A stretch of DNA of 64,000 nt from Gilliamella sp. N-G2. GTDB taxonomy: Bacteria; Pseudomonadota; Gammaproteobacteria; Enterobacterales; Orbaceae. The stretch spans positions 25,606-89,605 of the forward strand of contig NZ_NAST01000011.1 of the NCBI RefSeq assembly GCF_002142215.1. The letters run 5' to 3'. Position numbers and translations under genes: made by a program. Below the pieces are notes generated by a model that was not told where the DNA came from, made no database searches, and saw only the letters and a program-made list of their open reading frames with translations. Below, piece after piece: positions 29,895 to 39,147 of this stretch (positions are counted from its first letter, which is position 1; the number at the start of each line of letters is the position of its first letter).

Positions 29895-30716
29895 ATGATT
29901 AAGTGTGCATTAATTTATGATTTCGATGGAACGCTAGCAGAAGGTGATTGTGCCCAACATGGACTGATGCCAGCATTAGGAATTACGGACATAGCAAGCT
30001 TTTGGAATAAAGTGAAAGAACGTGCCAAACAAGACGATGGTGACGAAATACTATCTTATCTTGGACTCTTAGCTGAAACAGCCAACCAACTTGGTTCTGA
30101 TGAATTAAGTGAAGACAATTTAAAAAAACATGGAAAATCTATTCCTCTCTTCCCCGGTGTTGATACTTGGTTTGAGCGTATTAATGAATATGCGGCGGTT
30201 AATGAGATAGCACTACAACATTACATTATTTCAAGTGGTTTAGATGCTATGATTCGTGGTACAGACATTGGTCATCAATTTAGCCAAATTTATGCATGTA
30301 AATATCATTATTGCCAAAAAGGAAAACAAGCTATTTGGCCTGCTCAAGCGATAAACTATACAACCAAAACCCAATTTTTATTTCGAATTAACAAAGGCAT
30401 CTTAAATTCCTGGGACAATACTGAAGTTAATAAATTTATTGAGTTAGAAGAACGAGATATCCCATTTGAACGAATGATCTATTTTGGTGATGGTGATACC
30501 GATATTCCATCAATGAAAATGGTTAGATACCAAGGCGGGTTTTCCTTGGCGGTATTTGATGAGCAAAAATGGAAGGATCAACGTACACAAGAAAAAGTTG
30601 AAAAACTCATTGCTGAAGAACGAGCTAATTATGTTGTTCCTGCTAATTATCAGCAAGGTAGCCAGCTAGAAGTTACTGTACGAGGTTTACTACAATTGTT
30701 CAAACGTAAACAATAA
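29895..30716 (+). CDS. HAD-family hydrolase
   Basis: Haloacid-dehalogenase-fold phosphatase of 273 residues. Motif I is IYDFDGTLAEGD (nucleophile and acid Asp at about residues 9 and 11), motif II lies in YIISSGLDAMIRG, and motif IV is YFGDGDTDIPSMK. The cap region between motifs I and II is about 90 residues, alpha-helical by composition. The substrate is unknown. GAGGATAA precedes the ATG. It is followed after 55 bp by the helicase gene on the same strand, so the two may form one unit. Confidence 0.88.
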   Translation: MIKCALIYDFDGTLAEGDCAQHGLMPALGITDIASFWNKVKERAKQDDGDEILSYLGLLAETANQLGSDELSEDNLKKHGKSIPLFPGVDTWFERINEYAAVNEIALQHYIISSGLDAMIRGTDIGHQFSQIYACKYHYCQKGKQAIWPAQAINYTTKTQFLFRINKGILNSWDNTEVNKFIELEERDIPFERMIYFGDGDTDIPSMKMVRYQGGFSLAVFDEQKWKDQRTQEKVEKLIAEERANYVVPANYQQGSQLEVTVRGLLQLFKRKQ

Positions 30717-30770
30717 GGTTAAACGATTTTCTTCTTATGGAATATATTTCCTATTAAAAGGACGAAAGCA

Positions 30771-33473
30771 ATGATTTCTATCTATATGAATGGCGAAAAT
30801 AAAACTAAGCAAATCAGCGACTGGTCTCTCTACTATGATAATAAAGATCAAGAACTCAAACTCACTAGCCATTTTCCTTCTGGCAAAAAATATACTCAGC
30901 CATTATCACAATGCCAAGTGAACCCATTTGAGCAAATAAAGGGAAATCTTCTTATTGTTAAGGATAAATCGAAAATAGATTGGATTGAAAAAGCTGAAAG
31001 TTATGGGCGAAAGTATACAGTTGTCTATTATCCTAACAATTCCCGACCCTACGTTATGCTTAGTGAGAATATTCAGATCGTATCTGAGACCAATCTTAAA
31101 AATGAAGATATTTTTCACTACTTTACGCAAGTAGCGCAAGCTCGTATTGAACATGCCGATGAGCACAATAAAGGTATTGCCGAAAATGTGTTACGACAAC
31201 TGGATAAAATCACTCCTCATCCTGATACGGTGCTTCATGCTTATTGCAGTGTAACAAACCAAAAACGCCAGCCTCCTCAACATTTTATTTATCCTTTTGG
31301 AATTAATGAAAGTCAGTTAAAAGCAGTAAAACAAGCTTTCGCTTCACAAATCAGTATTATTGAAGGCCCGCCTGGAACCGGCAAAACCCAAACTATTTTA
31401 AATATTGTGGCGAATATTTTGATAAATAATCGCACGGTTGCTATTTTATCCAATAACAATTCTGCGGTAGAAAATGTCTATGAAAAATTAGCTAAAGATC
31501 AACTTGATTATCTGGTTGCTAAATTAGGTAGTAGTGATAAACGAAAAAACTTCTTTGGCGGTGAACTAGAACTAAGTCTTGAAAAACAAGAGCAAACAAT
31601 ATCTTTACAAAGAATAAGCGAGCTTTCAAATACATTAGTTGAACATCTCCAAGCACAGAACCAAGTTGCTTTCTTGCAAGCGCAAATTGAAGAATTGACA
31701 ATTGAAAAGGGCTATTTACAACAGAGCCAAAGTGAAAACTTATCGTCGGACGCCCAGCTACTAAGTAAATATCAGTTTTCCAAAGAGAAAATTACCGATT
31801 TATTGGCTTATTTACAATACCTAGATCAACGTCGAATTACATTTAAAGACCGCATACAACTTCTGCTTAATTTTAAGATAATACGCACAAAATTCATTAG
31901 TAATTGGCAAAAGCGACAAGCAATTTTTAATCTTTTACAGTTGGCTTATTATGATCAGCAGTTGAATGAAAAAAACAGCCTACTTAAACGCTATCAAGAG
32001 CGACTTGAACAAAATCAATTTCACTCGTTATTGGCTGATTTAACCCGTTTTTCAATGCAATATTTGAAAGCGCATCTTTCACAAACCATCGACCTTAAAG
32101 CGACCTTTACCGACAAAGACTATCAACCACGTTTTAGTGAATTTACTAAACGTTTTCCAATTATAGGTAGTAGTACTCATTCCATTATCAACTCTTTGGG
32201 TCAAGGTGCCTTAATAGACTACTTAATTATTGATGAAGCTTCACAGCAAGATATTATTCCCGGTATTCTTGGTTTGGGCTGTGCCAAGAATGTGATTATT
32301 GTCGGCGATCGTAAACAGCTACCTCATGTATCTACCAAACTTGATATCAAACCACCTCATGAATATTATGATTGTGAAAAATATAGTCTACTTGACTCTT
32401 TTATTGGCTTATTTCAAGACAAAATCCCCATCACTTTACTGAAAGAGCATTATCGTTGTCATCCGAAAATCATTCAGTTTTGTAATAAGCAATTTTACAA
32501 TGATCAGCTTATTCCAATGATCAAAGATAATGGAGAACAAGCGCTCACATTAATTGTTACCGCACCGGGGAATCACACAAGAAATTTAACGAATTTGCGA
32601 GAACTTGACTCTCTTAATAAAGTAGGTTGGCAAGATTTTACAGAAGAAAACACCGGTTTTATTGCGCCCTACAATAACCAAATTGATTTATCGCAAGAAC
32701 ATTTGCCATTAGATATTGTTAAAGCTACAACGCATAAATTTCAGGGTAGAGAGTGTGATAATATTATCTTTTCTACTGTATTGGATAAAAAAACGAGTAA
32801 ACGAGAAAAGCTAGATTTTGTTGATAATCCACATTTAATTAACGTAGCGGTTTCGAGGGCTAAAAATAAGTTCATACTTGTCACAGGTAATGATATCTTT
32901 ACTGAAAATAATAAAAGTATTGCTGCCTTAATTCGGTATATTAAGTACTATGCGGATAATGATCATATTTACCAAAGTCCGGTTATCTCGGCTTTTGACT
33001 TACTTTATGAAGATTACGATAAGTCGTTAGAGGCACTTAACTCACGGTTAAGAAAAAATGACTCAAAATATAAATCAGAACAGATTATTGCTCAATTACT
33101 GCGTGAGATATTAGAAGAAAGCACTTTTCAAACCATAAATTACCATCAACAGGTTCATTTAGAGCAGCTTGTCTCAAAAACTAACAACAGCTTTACAGAA
33201 CGTGAACTTGAATATATGGATAATAAAGCTAGTTGTGATTTTGTCCTTTATTTTAAAATAGGTAAAAATCCTATAGCAGTGATTGAAGTTGATGGCGATG
33301 ATCACAGTAAACCAGAGCAGAGGAAACGAGATCAGCTGAAGAATGCCATTCTTGATAAAGCTGGTGTGCCATTATTACGACTTAAAACTATTGAAAGTCA
33401 AATAGAAGAGAAAATAAAGCAGTTTCTAAGTCAAAGTATGGTGGTTGAAAGAGAGAAATTTACGGGGTATTAG
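30771..33473 (+). CDS. SF1 helicase with C-terminal DUF2726 nuclease-like domain
   Basis: 900 residues. A substrate-interaction N-terminus (1-175) leads to an Upf1/Dna2-type SF1 helicase: Walker A EGPPGTGKTQTIL (about 198-210), an inserted helical region, DEAS box in LIIDEASQQD, VGDRKQLPHVS, LKEHYRCHPKIIQFCN, THKFQGRECDNIIFS and VAVSRAKNKFILVTG. The last 130 residues match DUF2726 with CDFVLY and AVIEVDGDDHSKPEQRKRD, a PD-(D/E)XK nuclease pattern. Likely a nucleic-acid-dependent motor nuclease; defence role inferred from context. AAAGGACGAA precedes the ATG. Follows the HAD gene. Confidence 0.9.
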   Translation: MISIYMNGENKTKQISDWSLYYDNKDQELKLTSHFPSGKKYTQPLSQCQVNPFEQIKGNLLIVKDKSKIDWIEKAESYGRKYTVVYYPNNSRPYVMLSENIQIVSETNLKNEDIFHYFTQVAQARIEHADEHNKGIAENVLRQLDKITPHPDTVLHAYCSVTNQKRQPPQHFIYPFGINESQLKAVKQAFASQISIIEGPPGTGKTQTILNIVANILINNRTVAILSNNNSAVENVYEKLAKDQLDYLVAKLGSSDKRKNFFGGELELSLEKQEQTISLQRISELSNTLVEHLQAQNQVAFLQAQIEELTIEKGYLQQSQSENLSSDAQLLSKYQFSKEKITDLLAYLQYLDQRRITFKDRIQLLLNFKIIRTKFISNWQKRQAIFNLLQLAYYDQQLNEKNSLLKRYQERLEQNQFHSLLADLTRFSMQYLKAHLSQTIDLKATFTDKDYQPRFSEFTKRFPIIGSSTHSIINSLGQGALIDYLIIDEASQQDIIPGILGLGCAKNVIIVGDRKQLPHVSTKLDIKPPHEYYDCEKYSLLDSFIGLFQDKIPITLLKEHYRCHPKIIQFCNKQFYNDQLIPMIKDNGEQALTLIVTAPGNHTRNLTNLRELDSLNKVGWQDFTEENTGFIAPYNNQIDLSQEHLPLDIVKATTHKFQGRECDNIIFSTVLDKKTSKREKLDFVDNPHLINVAVSRAKNKFILVTGNDIFTENNKSIAALIRYIKYYADNDHIYQSPVISAFDLLYEDYDKSLEALNSRLRKNDSKYKSEQIIAQLLREILEESTFQTINYHQQVHLEQLVSKTNNSFTERELEYMDNKASCDFVLYFKIGKNPIAVIEVDGDDHSKPEQRKRDQLKNAILDKAGVPLLRLKTIESQIEEKIKQFLSQSMVVEREKFTGY

Positions 33474-33579
33474 AACTGAATAGCGAATCAATTTTAAATG
33501 GATTTTTGAGGTTTTTCATCTTATATGATTACTTATAGAACCTCTTCAATAAAACACTAAATGGAACAGGAGATATTCG

Positions 33580-33645
33580 ATGAATATTTTGTCAAAAGTA
33601 TTCTCTCATATTCTTCAAAACTATATAGAGATAGTTTTAATTTAA
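33580..33645 (+). pseudogene. 21-codon reading frame with a strong RBS, probable truncated gene
   Basis: ATG at 33580 is preceded by ACAGGAGATATTCG, an unusually good ribosome binding site for this region, but the frame ends after 21 codons (MNILSKVFSHILQNYIEIVL). Either the 5' stub of a deleted gene or a very small peptide gene. Confidence 0.3.
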
Positions 33646-33716
33646 ATATAGCTATCCATGTTTAGCTAAAAATTGAACCATTTCTTTGTTATTCAATAAA
33701 GTATAGAATCTTTTTG

Positions 33717-34235
33717 TTAGAAATTTAATTTTATCATATTGTTTTTTACACACAGTTGTTCTTTAGAATAATAACAATTAGGTTCTTCATATCTTGCAAA
33801 GTAGTCATAATAGATAAATAGCCAATATTTCTTTATTTTATGAAAATATTTATTGTCCAAATCAATGTATTTAAATACAAAACTTGAAGGAAGAAAATCA
33901 ATATCATTCAAATTATTGCTTGATATGATTTTTTGAATCAAAAGCTTTAAGACAATTAGACTGCTATAATTAATATCCGGTATAGCAATATTTTTTTACG
34001 CAAGATATCTTTTTAAATATGTAATAACTTCATCACTATCAATTTGCTTATCAAGTCCTAAAGACGCAATAATCAAAAGTATTTCAGAATCATTATGTTG
34101 CATAACTTGCTTTTCAGCCCAATTAATTACTAACTCATTAGAATAAAAATGTTCTGTTGAAGATCCATAATATAGATAAAATTTATATAATGATAAAACT
34201 TCATCGAGAGATAAATTACTAAATTTTAGTTCCAT
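33717..34235 (-). pseudogene. Immunity-like gene with an in-frame stop
   Basis: The first 79 codons (MELKFSNLSLDEVLSLYKFY, WAEKQVMQHNDSEILLIIASLG) end in TAA at 33996-33998, but the same frame continues without another stop for 92 more codons (KNIAIPDINYSSLIVLKLL, FHKIKKYWLFIYYDYFARY). The combined protein of about 173 residues resembles small acidic orphan immunity proteins; the family is not identified. A C-to-T change of CAA would explain the nonsense codon. Could instead be a truncated gene that is still made. Confidence 0.6.
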
Positions 34236-34640
34236 CTACTGATAAAAATATTCCCATATCTTTAATACTATTTTTCAGTATTTTAAATACGATAGAATTT
34301 ATGGCTGCTGTAAGATTATTATATTTTAACGCTATTGGATCTAAGAATCTATATTATGTCGCATGGACTTTTCTATTTATTTTGTAGCAACTTCTTCTGA
34401 AATTTTATACATCTAATCAAAATGTGTTAATTCCAGTCAAACACACTATATCCTGCAACCATCTTTATGGTTAAATAATAATTCCACTTACTAAATAAAT
34501 CCTTATTACGTCAATAAGTATTAATTATTCATTACTAAAGTTAAAAGTGGGGAAACATCAATTAGATATGGTAGAATTTATTCATAACGCTTTATTAGTA
34601 TCAATTAAACATTAAACTATAACTAAAAAGATTAAATAGA
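34236..34640. other. Gap without a gene
   Basis: AT-rich DNA between two immunity-like genes. The minus strand has a short decayed frame near 34400 with several stops, too weak to call. Nothing else seen. Confidence 0.5.
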
Positions 34641-35048
34641 ATGGCAATCATATATGGGTATATCTCCTCATCCGCCGCTGATGACAAAGCTTTAAGTGAT
34701 TTTAATAAGGCAGTCTTACAACGACTTCCTCAATATGGTTCTTATATTTGTCGGGATATGTTTGCAATGTTACCTTTTGACAATAGAGCGCTTTGTAAAT
34801 ATTCATATATTATTCATTTTGCTGCTGAATATGATGAAATGTATGTTATGCCGGATGATTGGTTAGAAGAGTTTGAAAGTTTATTATCCCAATTATATTG
34901 GAATCATGTTAATGTGATTGAAACTTATTCAGGAAACCGTTTTGTATGGCGAGCAGATGAATGTGGTTTAGAAAAAATAAGCGCCATAACGAAATGGAAT
35001 AGGATTGTCTTTGAATCTTATCATTATTTAAGGGAAATTGAATATTAG
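34641..35048 (+). CDS. Hypothetical protein, orphan immunity-like
   Basis: 135 residues, acidic and soluble: MAIIYGYISSSAADDKALSD, ICRDMFAMLPFDNRALCKYS, MPDDWLEEFESLLSQLYW and IVFESYHYLREIEY. No family recognised with certainty. Size, acidity and the setting among broken small genes resemble orphan immunity proteins of polymorphic toxin loci. The upstream AAAAAGATTAAATAGA is a weak ribosome binding site. It is the only uninterrupted member of this cluster. Confidence 0.6.
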   Translation: MAIIYGYISSSAADDKALSDFNKAVLQRLPQYGSYICRDMFAMLPFDNRALCKYSYIIHFAAEYDEMYVMPDDWLEEFESLLSQLYWNHVNVIETYSGNRFVWRADECGLEKISAITKWNRIVFESYHYLREIEY

Positions 35049-35210
35049 TTTATAATTAGTTATTAGCTATATATCTAATAAATTATAATATTTTTAGTAG
35101 CGCAATTTATTGTGTATAAGAAGATAAGTAATTTCACCGTCAAATACAGAATCGTTTTATATTTTGGATTGATCTTTTTTAAAGTATTTATAAGAATGCT
35201 GAAAATTAAA

Positions 35211-35295
35211 TAGGTGAATGTGAAGAATTGCGTGATAATGTACTGGTACAGGCTTATTACGCAACAAGCTCACAATATAAATGAATATTCACCTA
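35211..35295. repeat. 85-bp nested inverted repeat
   Basis: Three nested stems: TAGGTGAAT/ATTCACCTA (35211-35219, 35287-35295), TTGCGTGATAA/TTATTACGCAA (35228-35238, 35254-35264, one G-T) and TGTAC/GTACA (35239-35243, 35246-35250). TGTGA (35219-35223) can also pair with TCACA (35270-35274). No gene overlaps it. It may be a structured RNA, a small palindromic mobile element or a recombination site. Confidence 0.6.
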
Positions 35296-35431
35296 ATGCC
35301 ACCTCACGAAAAATAAATCAAATTGATGCAATTTTTTATTCAATTAATAAATAATATCACTCTCATATTTTGATTTAATTGGTATCTTATCCTGAAGTAA
35401 AACTGAAAAGATAGATATAGTGAAACTCTGT

Positions 35432-35809
35432 CTACATAAAATATCCCAAGTCTTTCATAAAATTGTCAGGATTATCAACAAGCTCAAATAAAGATATCAA
35501 AGGAAACTTATCCATTATATCGTTAATGAAATCTGAATCTACATCAAGATGCATGCAATACAAATAATTAGCAAACTGTTTTGCTGTTATATTAGTCGAT
35601 AAGGCACTAAATTGGATAATATTATCTTCAATATAAAAAAATTCTTGAATAATTTGATTAATACACAGCTTATCTATGTATACCGGGGCTCATGATTTCG
35701 ATATAAATCATCCCACCCATACCCAGTAATTATTAAACTAGTAACTAAAATATAAAATGCTTCGAGTGATGATTTTACCTCTGATTTATTTATAAAACGG
35801 TAATGCACT
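35432..35809 (-). pseudogene. Frameshifted immunity-like gene
   Basis: Reading from a GTG at 35807-35809 gives YRFINKSEVKSSLEAFYILV then GYGWDDLYRNHEPRY. The frame shifts by one near 35685 and continues as IDKLCINQIIQEFFYIEDN, TAKQFANYLYCMHLDVDSDF and NDIMDKFPLISLFELVDNPD, ending in TAG at 35432. Joined, it is a protein of about 120 residues, acidic at the end. Family unknown; it fits the local pattern of decayed immunity genes. Confidence 0.6.
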
Positions 35810-35913
35810 GAGCTTTATTCATTTTGCGTTCTGGCTGATGTTTTAATACTTAGCGAAAGCAATGATTGCTACCGTCTTACGTAGCTTTGATGATGAAATA
35901 GAGGAGTTACTAG

Positions 35914-36254
35914 ATGGAACTATTAAATGAAAAAGAGCTCTATGTTGCGCTTTCAGATCTATTTGTTGATAACAAGGTAGATTATAACTATATTGCATCG
36001 GTAGTAAAATTATATCCAATATCCTATGTTTAACATATGTTATTTTATTACGTGGCGCCTGCTTGTCATTACAATACGATCGGACCAGTGCCACCGGTTT
36101 GGTGTTTTTTTGATGAAGATGACTTAATGAGTGCAATAGATGACATCAAAAAAAACAAAATCGCCCCATTCATAAAATCAAAATGCGTATTTTTGTTTTC
36201 TATCTTAAGTTTAGATTTAAACATGAATGGCAAAAAGTAAAGGACTTATTATGA
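35914..36254 (+). pseudogene. DUF7079 family gene with a nonsense codon and a frameshift
   Basis: From ATG at 35914: MELLNEKELYVALSDLFVDN, YIASVVKLYPISYV, then an in-frame TAA (36031-36033), then MLFYYVAPACHYNTIGPVPP and VWCFFDEDDLMSAIDDIKK. Near 36215 the frame shifts and the original tail FKHEWQKVKDLL then TGA is readable to 36254. The layout LSDLFVD, VAPAC, PPVW, FDEDDL is that of DUF7079 proteins, often found beside polymorphic toxins. A further coding scrap (MIATVLRSFDDEIEELLDGT) precedes it at 35860. Confidence 0.68.
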
Positions 36255-36536
36255 TTATTATTGCGTTTAAATCTTATGTAAACAGCGTCTAAAGTATCTG
36301 CTTAAATTTATAATATATTCTGTAGAAGAGATAGATTAACGATAGAATCGTGCGGCTAAAAAATTACCAGTTTGCGTTATATTTGCTTGGATTAGTTTAG
36401 TTGAGACATAAGTAAACGAGGTATTCTTTATTAATTACTGGCTTTAATTGATTGCTACAGAGAAATATCAGTAGATGATTCGTTAATAGTGTTAATAGCA
36501 TCATAAGTATACCATTTTTAGTTATAGTGCATCGAT

Positions 36537-36689
36537 ATGACTAACTATATACCTAAAAATTTTGCTTATAAATGTATTTTACAGGTGCTTAATGAATATC
36601 AAAATAAGCGTTGGTGGAATCTTAACCTAGTCATGAGAATGCTTGTAAATAAAGTTTTTTTATTTCAACAAACTGAACCGTATACCTAA
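36537..36689 (+). other. 50-codon frame containing a third att-flank copy
   Basis: Positions 36551-36607 match about 50 of 57 bases of the repeat that bounds the satellite at 40281 and 50957 (shared core GGTGCTTAATGAATA). Here the segment lies in an open frame starting MTNYIPKNFAYKCILQVLNE and ending at 36689; the two boundary copies have stops in that frame. Probably an old integration scar; the frame itself may be fortuitous. Confidence 0.45.
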
Positions 36690-36752
36690 AACGAAAAGTG
36701 ACCCTTAAAATTGGGTATTTTTAATACTCACTTATTTTAGAGTTTTTTACCA
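36672..36752. mobile_element. Relic of satellite left end (copy 0)
   Basis: The stretch around GAAAAGTGACCC and TTGGGTATTTTTAATACTCA resembles the starts of the longer relics at 38181 and 40003 and, more weakly, the live left end at 40502. As in the intact element it follows an att-like copy (36551) by about 120 bp. Confidence 0.5.
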
Positions 36753-36774
36753 GCATTGATATAACTTTTATAAT

Positions 36775-37014
36775 TTAATGTTTTTCAGCTGTATAAGCTT
36801 GTACTTCAATTTTTATGACGCTAATTGGTTTAAAATCGCCTTCGGTAAAAGAGAAAGTTTTATTAGGAGCAAATTTATTCATCATTATTTGTAACGTCAC
36901 TATTTTTGCGGTAGGTTCTTCAATAAAGGTTGTATCCCCATTTTTTGTTATAAAATTTTTTCTTGTCTTGTTTTTTTTAGCCTTTCACAAAAATATGGTG
37001 ATACTTATTTTCAT
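36775..37014 (-). pseudogene. Small gene interrupted by TGA
   Basis: An 80-codon frame from ATG at 37014 (MKISITIFL) is stopped by TGA at codon 10 and then runs on to TAA at 36775 with convincing protein: KNKTRKNFITKNGDTTFIEE, KIVTLQIMMNKFAPNKTFSF and GDFKPISVIKIEVQAYTAEK. Family not recognised. A plus-strand frame covering the same DNA is the shadow. Confidence 0.5.
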
Positions 37015-37156
37015 TTTTCGCTTTAGCTTAAGTTTTCTCTTATCTGCAAACTACAATAGTCATAGTTATTTGTTTTGAATACTATGTTTATCGTAGTATA
37101 TTAAGTTACCACAACAAAATTGTTAATTATATTTGTAATTGATATGGAGTTTTCTA

Positions 37157-37336
37157 TGACCAATCTGTTTCGCTATTTGGCTAATATGTCAATTACATGA
37201 ATTATTCCCAAATATACCAGATCCTATCTATTTTATTTTGGCATAGGTTTTTATTATTATAGGTTGGTTTATCTCAACAAAATTATGTAAACGCTTATTT
37301 CTAATTCTAAGTAAAATACGTTTCATTAGAAAATAA
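37157..37336 (+). pseudogene. Decayed small membrane-protein gene
   Basis: ATG at 37157 after GGAG begins MTNLFRYLANMSIT then stops; a shifted frame ends with FIIIGWFISTKLCKRLFLIL and a basic tail at 37336. It suggests a short hydrophobic protein broken by indels. Nothing else is seen between 37079 and 37356. Confidence 0.3.
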
Positions 37337-37356
37337 AAAAATAAATATGAGGTAAT

Positions 37357-37989
37357 ATGAAAAATATATATTTTATACGTCATGCTCAAAGTGAAGCAAA
37401 TATCGGCGGTATAACTAAACCTAACAAAGAAATCAATCTTACACAAACAGGTATTAAACAAGCCGAAAAAATAGCTAAAATGCTGAATGTAGTACCAACA
37501 AAAATCTTTGTTTCTGAGTACTATAGGACTCAACAAACAGCAGAAGCATTACTGCAAAAACATAATTTATCTGCATTAGTATTACCTTGTTTAAATGAAT
37601 TTAATACATTGTGTCATAAAGTCATAGATGGCCTTAATGGTGAAGAAAGAATTCCTATCATATTAAAGTATTGGGAAGATTCCGATCCTAATTGGAGACA
37701 TGGAGAAACGGCACAAACTTTTAATGAATTTTATCAACAAGTATTTTCATTCAATCAAGAGTTAGAACATATTCCCAATAATAGTATTATCTTTGGGCAT
37801 GGAATGTGGTTAGCACTTTATATATGGCAACAACTTGGATTCAAAGACAAGTGTGATAGAACAATCGAAATGCAATTATTTAGAAAATTTCAATTAGGAT
37901 TACCTATCCCTAATACAGCTCTTTACCATTTCATTTGGAATGATGATTTGCAATTTTGTAAGCTGGAATATATTAATAATTTCATGTAA
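37357..37989 (+). CDS. Histidine phosphatase family protein
   Basis: Phosphoglycerate-mutase-like phosphatase, 210 residues. The catalytic motif FIRHAQSEANIGG lies at residues 5-18, SEYYRTQQTAEAL carries the second conserved Arg, and IIFGHGMWLALYIW the second catalytic His. LNEFNTL in the middle fits the acid region. The substrate is unknown (sugar phosphates or phosphoproteins in relatives). ATGAGGTAAT before the ATG is a good binding site. It is intact within an otherwise decayed region, so it is probably under selection. Confidence 0.88.
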   Translation: MKNIYFIRHAQSEANIGGITKPNKEINLTQTGIKQAEKIAKMLNVVPTKIFVSEYYRTQQTAEALLQKHNLSALVLPCLNEFNTLCHKVIDGLNGEERIPIILKYWEDSDPNWRHGETAQTFNEFYQQVFSFNQELEHIPNNSIIFGHGMWLALYIWQQLGFKDKCDRTIEMQLFRKFQLGLPIPNTALYHFIWNDDLQFCKLEYINNFM

Positions 37990-38006
37990 TTATTAATAAG
38001 TATTAA

Positions 38007-38114
38007 AATGTTAAAAAATATGATGTCTCAGGAACATTCACCATTCTTTGGATTGAGTCAGATAGTAAACTAGAAATAAACGAAATAGGTAGTGTTGCAA
38101 GAGGATGGAAATAA
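38007..38114 (+). pseudogene. C-terminal fragment of an immunity-like gene
   Basis: No start codon; the frame gives KKYDVSGTFTILWIESDSK then INEIGSVARGWK before TAA at 38112. The composition is that of a real protein end. Family unknown; another relic of the same small-gene cluster. Confidence 0.45.
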
Positions 38115-38180
38115 GATACTTACAATTATAACGAATAAATTTTTTTACTTATATTTCGATTGTTATGCTGTATAAATTTT

Positions 38181-38400
38181 AGTGATCCCTAAACTTGGGT
38201 ATTTTTAGTACTCACTTATTTTTGATTTAAAGTTGATTTTTCGCGGATGTAAAAATCTGTCTAAAGAGGCGGTACCCAAATTTGAGTGTTAAAGAAATTA
38301 ACTACCCCCGATTAAAATAAAATTTTATAAAAATCTATGCATACTATACATCATTTCTTGTAAGCCTTATTCTATAAGGGTTTGTGCTGTGTATGGTCTA
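38181..38400. mobile_element. Relic of satellite left end (copy A)
   Basis: The left part is close to copy B at 40003 (shared CTCACTTATTTTTGATTT-type start, then ATGTAAAAATCTGT and CCCAAATTTGAGT). The right part matches the live left end at 40635-40730 (AAAATAAAATTTTATAAAAA, then TAAGCCTTATTCTATAAGGG). No coding content. 38401-38692 shows nothing else. Confidence 0.65.
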
Positions 38401-38692
38401 AATTTTAACTCTGCATAACTCTACATAATTCAGTGATGTAAAAATTTATTACTAGATTAGCTAAATAATGGGCTATTTATTTTTTATGATTTTGATTATT
38501 ACAAGCCCAAAAAATACTTTTATTTCGCGGTTTTGCACAGAAATGAGTAAAGGCGGTGTTTTAGCTATTGAGTGTAGATATTTACTACCCCATAACTGTT
38601 ATGATAATAAAACGAAAAGAATACTAATTAGATAATATTTTAATTGATTAGTGCTGATAGATAGTTATTAAAGTTTAATCTATTCTATAATA

Positions 38693-39145
38693 TCATGACA
38701 GTTTTAATAACATTTTATGAAAATAGGTGATATCTTCACCTAAACAAGAAAAGAATTGATCATCAATTTTTTCTACTAATGGAGTAGTTTTATTTACCAT
38801 AATATACCCATTATCTGTTAATTGAATAGATTTAGCTCTACTATCTTTTACTGATGTAATTCTTTTAACTAATATTTTTTTTTCTAAATTATCTAAAATC
38901 TGCGATACTGTAACTACATCAATATTAGCATGTTGAGATAAAGTTACTTGTGTAACTTCATCAAAATGTTCTGAAAGATATGCCAACGTGGTAAGAATAA
39001 TAAATTGCGGATGAGTTATTGAATACTGTTTCAAACTATTTTTTATTAAACTATGCCAAGTTGCATAGGTTTTCATAAATACAAAACCTATAGATTCTGA
39101 CGAATCATGCTTGAATTGAGAAGAAAACCTATTGTCTTTGGACAT
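38693..39145 (-). CDS. MarR family transcriptional regulator
   Basis: 150-residue winged-helix regulator. FMKTYATWHSLIKNSLKQYS forms the first helix; THPQFIILTTLAYL and VTLSQHANIDVVTVSQILDN give the recognition helix, and KKILVKRITSVKDSRAKSIQ the wing. It lies 2 bp after an SRPBCC gene, so both are in one transcript. It probably represses its own operon through the 39-bp palindrome at 39595-39633 and is released by a small ligand. Confidence 0.9.
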   Translation of the reverse strand: MSKDNRFSSQFKHDSSESIGFVFMKTYATWHSLIKNSLKQYSITHPQFIILTTLAYLSEHFDEVTQVTLSQHANIDVVTVSQILDNLEKKILVKRITSVKDSRAKSIQLTDNGYIMVNKTTPLVEKIDDQFFSCLGEDITYFHKMLLKLS

Positions 39146-39147
39146 AC

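Noticed and set aside
35211..35295. Integron attC site
   Set aside because: The palindrome lacks GTTRRRY/RYYYAAC ends, and no integron integrase or cassette array is present.
35843..36136. 97-codon minus-strand frame
   Set aside because: It is antisense to the DUF7079-type pseudogene on the plus strand, whose motifs are clear.
36815..37078. 87-codon plus-strand hydrophobic frame
   Set aside because: The opposite strand carries better protein (FTEGDFKPISVIKIEVQAY) in an interrupted gene; the plus-strand hydrophobicity comes from T-rich complement.
37228..37536. 102-codon minus-strand frame
   Set aside because: Overlaps the start of the histidine phosphatase gene antisense, including its RHAQS motif; shadow.
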